Of a stretch of DNA of 64,000 bases, positions 49,000-57,049 are shown piece by piece; the stretch's first letter is position 1; each line of letters starts with the position of its first letter. Position numbers and translations under genes: made by a program. Below the pieces are notes generated by a model that was given only the letters and a program-made list of their open reading frames with translations, had not been told where the DNA came from and made no database searches. This DNA comes from Hippasteria phrygiana (lineage: Eukaryota > Echinodermata > Asteroidea > Valvatida > Goniasteridae), in NCBI GenBank assembly GCA_037893225.1, contig JAZGUH010000358.1, forward strand, positions 744,001 through 808,000, written 5' to 3'.

Positions 49000-50036
49000 G
49001 TTCTGAGGAGGCAGGTTCTGATGACAGATGTATACTGATGACAGATGTATACTGATGGATGTGTACAGGCAACAGGTTGGTCTGTTTGGAGGAATGGGGG
49101 CTGGGATTATGTGACAGCAGGTTAAATGTAGTGTACACGATTGGTAATCCTCCATTTTTTTTTTTTTACTGAATTATTACGAAATACCTTACTAGACTGA
49201 AAGTTAAGAGTAGTCTCAATCATCCTGTGAAATTATGGCACCAGGTGTGCTGTCGTTGTCAAGAAAAGTGGAAATATATATCATTTTTCAACGATTTCCG
49301 GCTGGAAATCGTTGGAAATCTGCCCTGTAGCCTTTAGTCAAGGCGCGCGTGGCTACCCGGACAAGTGGTGCGCCCCGGACATGTTGGCATTCGGGGCGCA
49401 TCACGAGCCCAGATAGCCATGCGCGCCTTGACTAAAGGCTATCATCCGCCCGACGATTGAAAACGAGTGCCGTTTTTCTCTCGTTTTTTTCCGCCATCCA
49501 ACAACGCAAAACTTTGAACAGGTCAGTGGAACGATATTTCCTATAAAATATACTAACCCCCAAATCCGCCCATTCCTGAAAATTGCAACAATGACCAATC
49601 ATGTACACTGCCTTTAAGAGGGGTACGTGTACTATACATGGCTAACTACAGGTAATTTTGTTGTGTGTGCTACATGTAGGAGGGGGTGATCGCAGGTTGA
49701 GATGGGTGCACTGAAGAATGGATACAGGTAATTGGTTGTTCTTGTTGGGGTATAGGGGGTAGTTGGGACTGGGTGAGTACAGCAGGCTTGGATGGGCGCA
49801 CTGATGATGGATGGCACAGGTAACAGACTAGCCTGTTTAGGAGAAGGGGTAGTTGGGAATTGGCGACCCCAGGTTGGCGTGGAGTATACTGATGGGCTGG
49901 TACAGATAGGTCCTTTTTAACTTAAGGAAAGGGATAGGTGGGATTGGGTGTGTGTGGGTTGAAATGGGTATTCTGATGGGCGGGTACAGGTAGTAGGACA
50001 GGATCAAGTAGCTGATTTGTTTTGGGGGAGGGTGCT
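49000..50036 (+). repeat. degenerate minisatellite, about 87-bp units
   Basis: Units contain GCAGGTTGAGATGGGTGCAC, TGATGGATGG, TACAGGTAACAGGTTGGTCT and GTAGTTGGGA words, with starts near 49695, 49780, 49870 and 49957. The array is interrupted by a TTAA MITE (49126-49613) and then by the 5.2-kb element; it resumes at 55264. Confidence 0.7.
49126..49613. mobile_element. TTAA MITE family AGGCAGTGTACATGATTGG, copy C
   Basis: TTAA at 49122-49125 and 49614-49617. TIRs ATGTAGTGTACACGATTGGT and the inverse ACCAATCATGTACACTGCCT. The central hairpin arms TAGCCTTTAGTCAAGGCGCG (49328) and its inverse (ending 49441) span 114 bp. Inserted inside the minisatellite. Confidence 0.85.
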
Positions 50037-50370
50037 AATAAGCCTTTTGCGCGTTGATTTGCATAGATCCTTGTACCCCGTCTTCGCTCAATCTAAGATG
50101 CACAGCGTGCGCCGGTCGTTGCCAGACTGATCATTATTATGCACGTCAGTACCGTTGTTGCTAGACCACGTGATTCGGGGCAAGCCGCAACGTGGCGACG
50201 CACGGCCAGTGGTGGTTTCCCTGTCTGGTATCTGGAACTACCGCTGGGTGAAACAGCGCACGATAGAGATTGTCACCACTCTAAAACACAACAACTGCTC
50301 AGATTGTTACAGTACATGTTGTATGTTCTTCTCGAAACGCGGCCTATTTTTAGCAATTATAGTTTCTTTA

Positions 50371-50695
50371 ATGGATAACAACTTCGAAGGTTGGAACGTG
50401 AAGAAACTGATGCAGACATTTCTTCAAGAGAGAGGGGTTTCAATAACGGGTTACCTGAAGAAAGAACTGGTTGAACTGTGCAAGTGCGTGGCCAATCTGA
50501 AATTGACAACCGACCCGAATCGTTCAAGCCCCAACTTGACAAAAGATTGAAAGACGCTGGCTGCACATTTTCCGACCCATTTAATCTTCCTGGATTCACG
50601 AAGGATTTCTCGAATATACCAGATTTCGGACTATACGATGTCTTCAATTATTTGATTTGTTTTCGAGCGGATTACGACCGGCGAAAACTTATTCG
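50371..50695 (+). pseudogene. SAP-like N-terminal protein fragment, frameshifted
   Basis: From the ATG at 50371, MDNNFEGWNVKKLMQTFLQE followed by RGVSITGYLKKELVELC has the helix-turn-helix pattern of a SAP-like domain (W-x-V-x-x-L-x-x-F-L, R-G-x-x-x-x-G, K-x-E-L-V-x-L). After LTTDP near 50517 the frame shifts by one base and continues ESFKPQLDKRLKDAG, GFTKDFSNIPDFGLYDVFNY and then DYDRRKLIRKY. I recall this arrangement from multicopy invertebrate proteins of unknown function, some with a SWIM or YqaJ-like part later; that is memory, not a search. Similarity stops at about 50695, where repeat sequence begins. Confidence 0.5.
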
Positions 50696-51442
50696 TAAAT
50701 ATACAAAAACAATTTCTGCAAGACCAGTCACTTACGTAAAAACCGATAATGAGACCTTGCTCAACAGAATCTTTCTTCATCCAACCTTTCCCACAAATAC
50801 AAAAGGAATGGAAAGAGAGATTTTGTTGATGCCTTTACAAATCCTCCCCCCCCCCCTCCCCCAGATAAGTTCGGACTCGCTGCGGCTACTTGTTGGAATG
50901 ATCCATCAAAGAATCCACTGATTATTCTTCTAACGTAGCCAGCACATACCAGGACTGTCATCTTGCAGAAATGGTGGCTAAAACTGACTCCCTCGAAGCG
51001 TATTCCACTTTTTAAAAAAGAAAGAAATTACGCTTTGGGTGGGTCAGTCACACACCCACACGGCTGGCATACCCACCAACCTATTCGTAAATATATACAA
51101 AAACAATTTCTGCAAGACCAGTCACTTACGTAAAAACTGATAATGAGACCTTGCTCAACAGAATCTTTCTTCCTCCAACCTTTCCCACAAATAAAAAAAG
51201 AATGGAAAGAGAGATTTTGTTGATGTCTTTAACAACCCCCACCCTCCCTACCCCCTAAACGAACTTTGACTCACTGCGGCTATTTCCTGAGATGATCAAC
51301 AAAATAAGATAATCTGATCATTCCTTGAATTTTGCCTGCACACACCGGTTCTTTCTTGCTATTTTCAAAATTTATAAAGCACTTCATCTTGTAAAGAACA
51401 AGAAGTTCAACCAAAATTAACAAAGCAAAAAATTAGCTGGCC
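50690..51442. repeat. rearranged segments of the 33989-36244 family
   Basis: 50690-50930 and 51086-51330 are direct duplicates (ATTCGTAAATATA, CAAGACCAGTCACTTACGTA, GAGACCTTGCTCAACAGAAT, CCAACCTTTCCCACAAATA). Both continue like the right TIR of the long-TIR element. 50930-51070 is the reverse complement of about 34650-34790 (GGTATGCCwGCC, GTGTGACTGA). The array is interrupted at about 51443 by the Penelope-like element and resumes at 54589. Confidence 0.6.
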
Positions 51443-51479
51443 TGACGTTTCGAACTTAAGCAAGTTCTTTCTCAAAGGC
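51443..51479 (-). ncRNA. hammerhead-like terminal motif of the PLE
   Basis: On the minus strand: CCTTTGAGAAA, then a perfect 6-bp hairpin GAACTT-GCTT-AAGTTC, then GAAACGTCA. Position and the GAAAC-GTC block match the terminal hammerhead motifs described for Penelope-like elements, but the CUGAUGA core box is not intact. I therefore call it hammerhead-like, probably inactive. Compare the plus-strand motif at 366-402. Confidence 0.35.
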
Positions 51480-51786
51480 AAATGACAGAGTACAAGAAAC
51501 AAACATGTAGGGAACACACATGCATGAGGGGGTGGGTGGAGAAACACAAAAGAGGGATGCAAGGGAGCCTGGCAGTGGGTAAACATCAAAGAGAGAGGTT
51601 TGGGTAAGGATGAATGCGGGGAGGGATAAGGATGAAGGTTGAAGCTGGGGAATTGGACAAAGGAATGTGGTTAGTGGCAAAGATAAACAGGAAATGGTAA
51701 GACAACCCCAATTGGCCAAGAGACCCCAAGAGGGTTTGCCAGGAGGATAATCTGTAAACAAATGACAATGGGGGAAAAATTAAAAG

Positions 51787-54501
51787 TTAATCATTCCCTT
51801 CCTGGATGTTTAGACCATGTGGTTGAATAGTCCGAAGACGTTTCATCCAAACTTTCTCTCGGCTGAGGCGAACTGAGTCCTTGCGGTGGAAAAGTGATTC
51901 TATGCCCTGTAGAATCATATCAGAAATGGAATGGTTAGGCAAGTTGAAGTGATGACCAACAGGGGTGTCAATTTTCTTGGTGTTTACAGTCGATCGATGG
52001 CCATAGAAACGCTTCTTGAGCGTGTTCTTGGTCTCCCCGACATACTGGATACCACAAACCCTGCAAGAAATGAGATATATGACATTAGAGGTGTTGCAAG
52101 TAATGTTGCCATTGGTTCTGTGAGTAGTTCCAGATGAATGGCCAGAAAAGGAGTCAGACTCCTGCATGTGAGTCTGGCAAACAACACACCTGGAATCGCA
52201 CTTAAAAGTACCATGCTGTATGGGAGGGGATGCAGCCAAGGTGGGGACCTCGGCTCGAACAATCAGGTCTCGTAGATTGCGGGGGCGCCTATAAGCCAAT
52301 ATTGGGTTGTCAGGGGCGGCACGGGCAAGGCGATCTGAAGTATGAAGGATATGATGGTTGTCATTAGTTATTTTACGAAGGGGAGGGAGACTAGGATGAA
52401 AGGTGGTGACCAAGGGAATCTTGGGGTCGGCATTAGTGCTAGGTGTCTTTTTCTTGAGCGCAAAATCTCTGGTGATAGATTTGGCTCTGGCGATAGCACG
52501 TTGAACTTGGCGGGAGCTGTGGCCCCTGGCAACCAAGTTATTCTTCAGTACCTGTACATGATGGGAAAAGTCAGAATTATTAGAACAAATCCTTCTGAGT
52601 CTAAGTGCCTGGCTGAATGCTATGCCTGTCTTGCAATGCCTGGGGTGACAGCTGGAGGAGTGGAGGTACTGGTGGGTGTCTGTGGGTTTAGAATACAGAT
52701 CAGTGGTTACCGAGTTGTCTTCCTTGCGGATGGTGACATCCAGGAAGTTGGTCTGATGCACTGAATACTCTGATGTAAACTTGATGGTCCTGTGGAAGGA
52801 ATTAATGTGATTAATGAAAGTCTCCAGACTGTCCTGATCACTGGTCCAGATGAAAAATACATCGTCAATATATCTCCACCATACCCAGGGGCGACATGGT
52901 GCTGAGGCAAGCATGCGCTCTTCGAGGTCGCCCATGAAGAGGCATGCAAAGGAGGGGGCCATGCGAGTGCCCATGGCTGTACCGTGTACCTGTAGATAGT
53001 GTTTGCCTAGGAAGGAAAAATTGTTCTTGGTTAGTACAAGTCTCATGAGGGTGCCAATATCACTGATGGGTGGGGTTGTGTGTCCTGCCTTGGCCAGGGC
53101 CGAGGAACAAGCACGAATACCCTCCTCGTGGGGGATGTTGGTGTACAGGGATGAAACGTCAAAAGTCCCAATGATGGCTATGCTGGGAATCTTGTTCTTG
53201 ATTCCATCCAGCTTGCGCAGAAAGTCTGGGGTGTCATGGATGTATGATGGCATCTGTGGAACGAGGGGTTTGAGAAAACTGTCAATAAACAGGGAGATAC
53301 GTTCCGTAGGTGAACCATTACCAGAGACAATGGGCCTACCGGGGTTGCCAGCCTTGTGAATCTTTGGAAGGAGATAAAATCTGGCAGTCCTACAGTCAGA
53401 GGGAGAGAGAAATTTATGAGCTTTCTTAGACAGCTGGTCACGTGATCGCATATCGTCCAGCACCTGTTGTATCTCTTGAGAGAATGTACCTGTGGGGTCA
53501 GAGTCAAGGCAGATGTAGTTAGTATGATTGTTCAACTGGCGGTGGGCCTCGTCAATGTACTGATGACGATCCATGATGACCACAGCTGAACCTTTGTCGG
53601 CCGGCTTGATGATGATATCAGTACGGGAGCGCAAGGCATTCAACGCCAAGCGCTCCTCTCTGCGGAGATTGTCATGAGTTCTGTGGACAAAGTTATCAGG
53701 GTTAGTGACTTGAGAACTGACAACTTGAACATAAGTCTCGAGGGCTGGTACACGATTCTTGGGGGGTACCCAGGTACTTTTGACACGGAACGGTTCTGGG
53801 TCACATCGGTCAGAATCAAGGAAAAACTCTCGGAGACGGATCCTACGGTAGTATTCCGTGAGATCTTGGCTGAGCTCTACCTGGTTCACAGTGTGGGGAG
53901 TAGGACAAAAATTAAGACCCTTTGAGAGAAGTTTATGTTCAGCGTCAGATATGGATGATGAAGAAAGGTTAACTACAGTATTGGAAGGGGGTGGTGGTGT
54001 AGACTGGGGCCTGGGGCGTCTAAAGCGTCTCTGTCTGCGTTGATGTTGCTTGGTAAGCAAGCCACCAATCTTCTTGTTTCTCCTGTTAAGCAGAACAGAG
54101 TCAAGGTTAGATACGCTCTTATCAATCTCATCATGGAATTTACTGTATCTGGTGTCAGAACAACTGGATCTAAGTTCCGAGTCGAGGTGGGCAATATTCT
54201 GATGGAGGTTCTGAAGTGTAGTTTGACACTGTTGAGAGAGGACATTGATGAGTTTAATGGAGGTACCATGTAGAATTTGGTTCCATCTCCTTTGAAGAGG
54301 CGGTGAGAGGGTACCCAAGCAGGGAGAGGTAGATAATTGCAAACCTGTAGGGATAAATCGAGAGAGGGAGAAAAAATTGTAGTTATCTTGATGGTAAGAA
54401 TAGCGTAAGGCCTTCTCCCTAGCCTTTCTGAGTTGCTGGAAAGTACAAACCGAGTTGTCCATACCTGTGGAAAAGGAGAAAATAATGTGGTTAGTACACA
54501 A
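51787..54501 (-). CDS. Penelope-like reverse transcriptase / GIY-YIG endonuclease
   Basis: Intact 904-codon frame. Order: a basic, low-complexity N-terminal region (RRQRRFRRPRPQSTPPPP near residues 155-172); a PLE N-terminal RT extension with IIKPADKGSAVVIMDR; the RT core with FYLLPKIHKAGNPGRPIVSG, FDVSSLYTNIP (first catalytic Asp) and HGTAMGTRMAPSFA; YIDDVFFIW with the catalytic Asp pair at 546-547; then KFTSEYSVHQTNFLDV. After a linker comes a Cys cluster C768-x3-C772-x2-C775. A GIY-YIG nuclease follows (VIYLISC 807-813, QYVGET 819-824, R831, H835, catalytic-type Glu downstream). The enzyme should nick target DNA and prime reverse transcription there. The first Met lies inside a 58-bp repeat; Met14 (54462), just after a consensus 3' splice site, is a likely true start. 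Subfamily (Poseidon/Neptune type) is not decided. Confidence 0.92.
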   Translation of the reverse strand: MCTNHIIFSFSTGMDNSVCTFQQLRKAREKALRYSYHQDNYNFFSLSRFIPTGLQLSTSPCLGTLSPPLQRRWNQILHGTSIKLINVLSQQCQTTLQNLHQNIAHLDSELRSSCSDTRYSKFHDEIDKSVSNLDSVLLNRRNKKIGGLLTKQHQRRQRRFRRPRPQSTPPPPSNTVVNLSSSSISDAEHKLLSKGLNFCPTPHTVNQVELSQDLTEYYRRIRLREFFLDSDRCDPEPFRVKSTWVPPKNRVPALETYVQVVSSQVTNPDNFVHRTHDNLRREERLALNALRSRTDIIIKPADKGSAVVIMDRHQYIDEAHRQLNNHTNYICLDSDPTGTFSQEIQQVLDDMRSRDQLSKKAHKFLSPSDCRTARFYLLPKIHKAGNPGRPIVSGNGSPTERISLFIDSFLKPLVPQMPSYIHDTPDFLRKLDGIKNKIPSIAIIGTFDVSSLYTNIPHEEGIRACSSALAKAGHTTPPISDIGTLMRLVLTKNNFSFLGKHYLQVHGTAMGTRMAPSFACLFMGDLEERMLASAPCRPWVWWRYIDDVFFIWTSDQDSLETFINHINSFHRTIKFTSEYSVHQTNFLDVTIRKEDNSVTTDLYSKPTDTHQYLHSSSCHPRHCKTGIAFSQALRLRRICSNNSDFSHHVQVLKNNLVARGHSSRQVQRAIARAKSITRDFALKKKTPSTNADPKIPLVTTFHPSLPPLRKITNDNHHILHTSDRLARAAPDNPILAYRRPRNLRDLIVRAEVPTLAASPPIQHGTFKCDSRCVVCQTHMQESDSFSGHSSGTTHRTNGNITCNTSNVIYLISCRVCGIQYVGETKNTLKKRFYGHRSTVNTKKIDTPVGHHFNLPNHSISDMILQGIESLFHRKDSVRLSREKVWMKRLRTIQPHGLNIQEGND

Positions 54502-54561
54502 TACAGATGGTGCTGCTCATGTCTGTAGAGGGGATAAAATGATGTGGTTATTACAACATAA
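54460..54561 (-). repeat. tandem 58-bp units resembling intron 3' ends
   Basis: Two units (54460-54517 and 54518-54561+). On the minus strand each has a branch-point-like box (TAATAAC, then TACTAAC), the block CACATyATTTT, a pyrimidine tract and CTACAG or CCACAG. The downstream unit ends at GTATGGAC, where the conserved part of the PLE frame begins. PLEs are known to retain introns near the 5' end of the ORF, so these may be real splice acceptors. Confidence 0.5.
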
Positions 54562-54588
54562 AAAACACTTGAACAAAGGCTTAACCAA

Positions 54589-54665
54589 GGCTCTGAAACA
54601 AAAAGTTCCATCACATTGACTCAACATCGTAACACATAGTCTGCATGTATGATTACGCCCCCCTC
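54589..54665. repeat. continuation of the long-TIR family after the PLE
   Basis: AAAAAGTTCCATCACATTGA and GCATGTATGATTACGCCCC match 35911-35999 of the long-TIR element. The sequence stops where the THAP fragment begins. Confidence 0.65.
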
Positions 54666-54679
54666 CCAATAAAAACAAA

Positions 54680-54972
54680 AACAAAATTGTTCATCTCCAC
54701 CGCGCTAGATGTCAAAGCTGGTATTGGGTCGGTGTAGTCATCTGTTGGCCCATTGCCACCGACGAAATGTTTGGAGCAAATGTAAGTATTGTAAGTTACA
54801 TTCTCCGCCGAAAAGTCTTTTCTGGAGCAGTTTTTTATCCAACGGAGACACTTCTCACGGTTTGACTTCGGCTTCGGAAAGGGTAGCCACAAACGCCATT
54901 CATGTGGAGACGGTCCGAAAAGTGCGAGTCGCTGCTGCATGTTCCGTAAGAACAGTGCTTCTTCGCAGGCAT
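54680..54972 (-). pseudogene. THAP zinc-finger domain fragment, frameshifted
   Basis: On the minus strand an ATG at 54972 begins MPAKKHCSYGTCSSDSHFSD, giving the first zinc ligands C-x4-C. Near 54890 the frame changes; the other frame continues LWLPFPKPKSNREKCLRWIK (with the THAP-typical FP and W), then NVTYNTYICSKHFVGGNGPT (C-x2-H, the last two ligands) and DPIPA. This is the C2CH THAP order, a DNA-binding domain found in P-element and Kolobok transposases and in host proteins. The domain is complete except for the frameshift; nothing recognisable follows it. Lying just inside the right TIR of the 5.2-kb element, it may be the first exon of that element's transposase. Confidence 0.75.
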
Positions 54973-55263
54973 TCTCAAGCACTAAATCCCACAAACTTCG
55001 TATTTTATGTTAATGTCTAGATTCTAACAATAACCAGTACTAGAGTCTGACAAAATCTGCGTGGAAATTTATCGTTTTAAAGTGACAAGAAACGTATGAA
55101 TCGCGTACATGTACTTCGATCACGGCAAGTGGACACGTATGCGATATGCATTGACATTGTGTCTGCACGCGCGTATGCGAGAAAGCTTGCCCCGAATCAC
55201 GTGTCGTGGCAACAATCACTACGCAACGGGGTCAAAGTACGGGTCACTCGCAAAAGGCTTATT

Positions 55264-55431
55264 GGGTGCAGGTTGACATGAATGTACTGATGGACAGGAA
55301 GTTGAGATGGGCATACCGAGTCTGATGGATGGGCCGGGTAACAAGTTGGTCTGTTGGAGGAAGGGTATAGTTGACATTAGGTGAAAGCAGGATGAGATGA
55401 ATGGGTACAGCAGAGTACTGTTTCGTGGAGA
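55264..55431 (+). repeat. minisatellite, right part
   Basis: GGTGCAGGTTGACATGAATG, GTTGAGATGGGCATACC, AACAAGTTGGTCTGTTGGAG and GAAAGCAGGATGAGATGAAT match the units before 50036. The array was therefore continuous before the 5.2-kb insertion. Confidence 0.7.
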
Positions 55432-55764
55432 GTATCCGACTGCTAATGTTTATGGAATTGAGTACCCGTAACCGATTTAACATATTACTCAGACAATGAA
55501 AAAAAAAGTCATTTGTGGGGAATTTCGAAAATGAAAACCAGGGTACATGCATGGTTGCGAAAATGCAGTTTGCACCATAAAGCTATGGATGCATTGATGC
55601 ACCGATGTGGTGGTACTAACATGCGGACCTCTATACGAACAATGTGAACAGCAATTTCCAAGACTTAATTTCTGGGATCAATTGGCTTTCTTTAACAGGT
55701 AGGTACCCGTGCCTTTTTTCAATCGGGTACCCGATTCCTGTACTACCCATAAATGCACACCCTA
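55432..55764. mobile_element. GGGTACCC-type hAT-like repeat, copy 2
   Basis: Colinear with 11550-11926 and ends TGGGTACCTG-like words, TCGGGTACCCGATTCCTGTA and GCACACCCTA, which is the inverse of the copy 1 start. The left end is lost in the minisatellite junction. Confidence 0.55.
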
Positions 55765-55909
55765 CATGTACTAAAATGATCAACATCACCATGAAAAAAG
55801 TCATTTAATTAAACAAAAAAATTACACCTCAAGAATTAAAGTAGTATCAACAAACATCAAAAAACAAAACTAGACTGTAATGGAAATAGCAGTCTGAAGC
55901 ATCCTGTGC

Positions 55910-57041
55910 CAGTGTTGTAGTCGAGTACTTTTTTCCGAGTACCAAGTACTGCCGAGTACTTATAGATATATACATATAGATTGCCGAGTACCATTCAAGT
56001 CCAAGTACTTTGCCAACGGAGTACAAGTACAGGTCTCTGATGAGTACAAGTACTTGTACTTTTGAGTACGAGTCCGAGTACTTGTACTTCCGAGTATGAG
56101 TAAGAGTACGAGTACGAGTACCAGTCCGAGCACATTGTGTTCGCATACATGTATGTCTGTGGGCTTGATGCGTCGTCTATATTTTCTCCAATGGTCGGAA
56201 TCTTTTGGTCAGGGAACCAGACTATATCCTTGCTCCATTCAACTAAGTTAATCGAACGACCATTTTGAGAACACCTCGGCATTTCACGTACATGATTGGC
56301 CAGTGTACGTACATGATTGGCTAGTGTACGTACATGATTGGCCAGTGTGCGCACATACGGCATTGTGCGTAATTGGCCCACTCACGGCGAGCTGTTTGTC
56401 CGGTTCGCTCGTACCCCCGCCTTGCAAACTGAGGACGCTGGGAAGGGCTGATCTCTTTGAGCTCTCATTGGGCAGATTTTGAGATTTTGACCTGTGACAT
56501 ACACATGTAGCATGCAGCACACAAGCTACAGGTGTTTATGATACGTAGCGTGCGCTTTAGCTGCATGCGAAGGTCATGTTAATTTACCCATAATGCCATC
56601 CGTACTTCCTTCACAAGATTCTGTGAAGCGACATCAGCCCTTCCCCGGCAGCTAGCACCATGTAATGCAGGGCGGTGGGTACGAGCGAATTTGTCCGGAC
56701 GGTACGCAGAGGAAGTTGATTTCTCAGCAATCAACCATTTGAAAGTGTTGATAAATTAAGCAGTGAGGCCATGTAAGTCAAGCCATACTTTTTGTTATCG
56801 AGTATTGCTATTCGATTACGAGTACCTTTTTACGAGTACAATTTCGACATGTCGAGTTCAAGTACTTTGCTGCCCGAGTACGAGTACCGTCAGTTCGAGT
56901 ATGAGAACTTTAACATTCGAGTACAAGTACAAGTACGAGTACGAGTACGAGTACGAGTACGAGTACTCTAAAAACGGTACTCGAGTAGTGCTCGAGTACG
57001 AGTACTAAGTACGAGTACTGAGTACGAGTACTACAACACTG
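55910..57041. mobile_element. hAT-like motif-array element with perfect 8-bp TSD, GAGTAC type
   Basis: Left CAGTGTTGTAGTCGAGTAC, right GAGTACTACAACACTG. Flanking 8-mers TCCTGTGC at 55902-55909 and 57042-57049 are identical. Long arrays of GAGTACAAGTAC words fill both ends (55925-56130 and 56800-57035). The middle carries a tandem of TACATGATTGGCCAGTGTACG units (56285-56370) and unrelated DNA. It interrupts copy D of the TTAA MITE family. No transposase. Confidence 0.85.
56285..56370 (+). repeat. tandem repeat, about 24-bp unit
   Basis: Three to four units of TACATGATTGGCCAGTGTACG plus TACA. They produce the repeated RTLANHV peptide in the minus frame, which is not a gene. Confidence 0.8.
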
Positions 57042-57049
57042 TCCTGTGC

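Larger units (their letters stand above)
51443..54588 (-). mobile_element. Penelope-like retroelement (PLE) with GIY-YIG endonuclease
   Basis: The limits come from comparison with the uninterrupted family member at 35860-35930. There CTGTTGGCCAACAAGGCCCT is continuous; here host sequence stops after TTAGCTGGCC (51442) and resumes CCAAGGCTCTGAAAC (54589). On the minus strand the element contains a 5' region with two tandem 58-bp repeats resembling intron ends, a 904-codon frame, a 3' UTR of about 340 bp and a terminal hairpin GAACTT/AAGTTC followed by CGAAACGTCA. It is a young insertion, since its frame is intact while the host repeats around it are diverged. Confidence 0.8.
50037..55263. mobile_element. 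5.2-kb TIR element with SAP-like and THAP remnants
   Basis: The left end AATAAGCCTTTTGCGCG and right end CGCAAAAGGCTTATT are inverted. Further in, CACGTGATTCGGGGCAAGC (left, about 50166) faces its inverse GCTTGCCCCGAATCACGTG (about 55184-55202). Flanks are GGGTGCT and GGGTGCA; because the host is a minisatellite this may be a 6-7 bp duplication or chance, and CTAA/TTGG as a decayed TTAA is the alternative. Contents: a plus-strand SAP-like fragment near the left end, a minus-strand THAP fragment near the right end, long-TIR-element segments and a Penelope-like element between. Convergent genes just inside TIRs suggest this was once an autonomous DNA transposon. Confidence 0.65.

Noticed and set aside
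51931..54273. Plus-strand frames overlapping the PLE gene
   Set aside because: They are antisense shadows of the long minus-strand RT/GIY-YIG frame.
55925..57035. CRISPR-like or coding Tyr/Glu repeats
   Set aside because: Units are 6-12 bp without spacers, inside an element with TIRs and an 8-bp TSD, in an animal genome.
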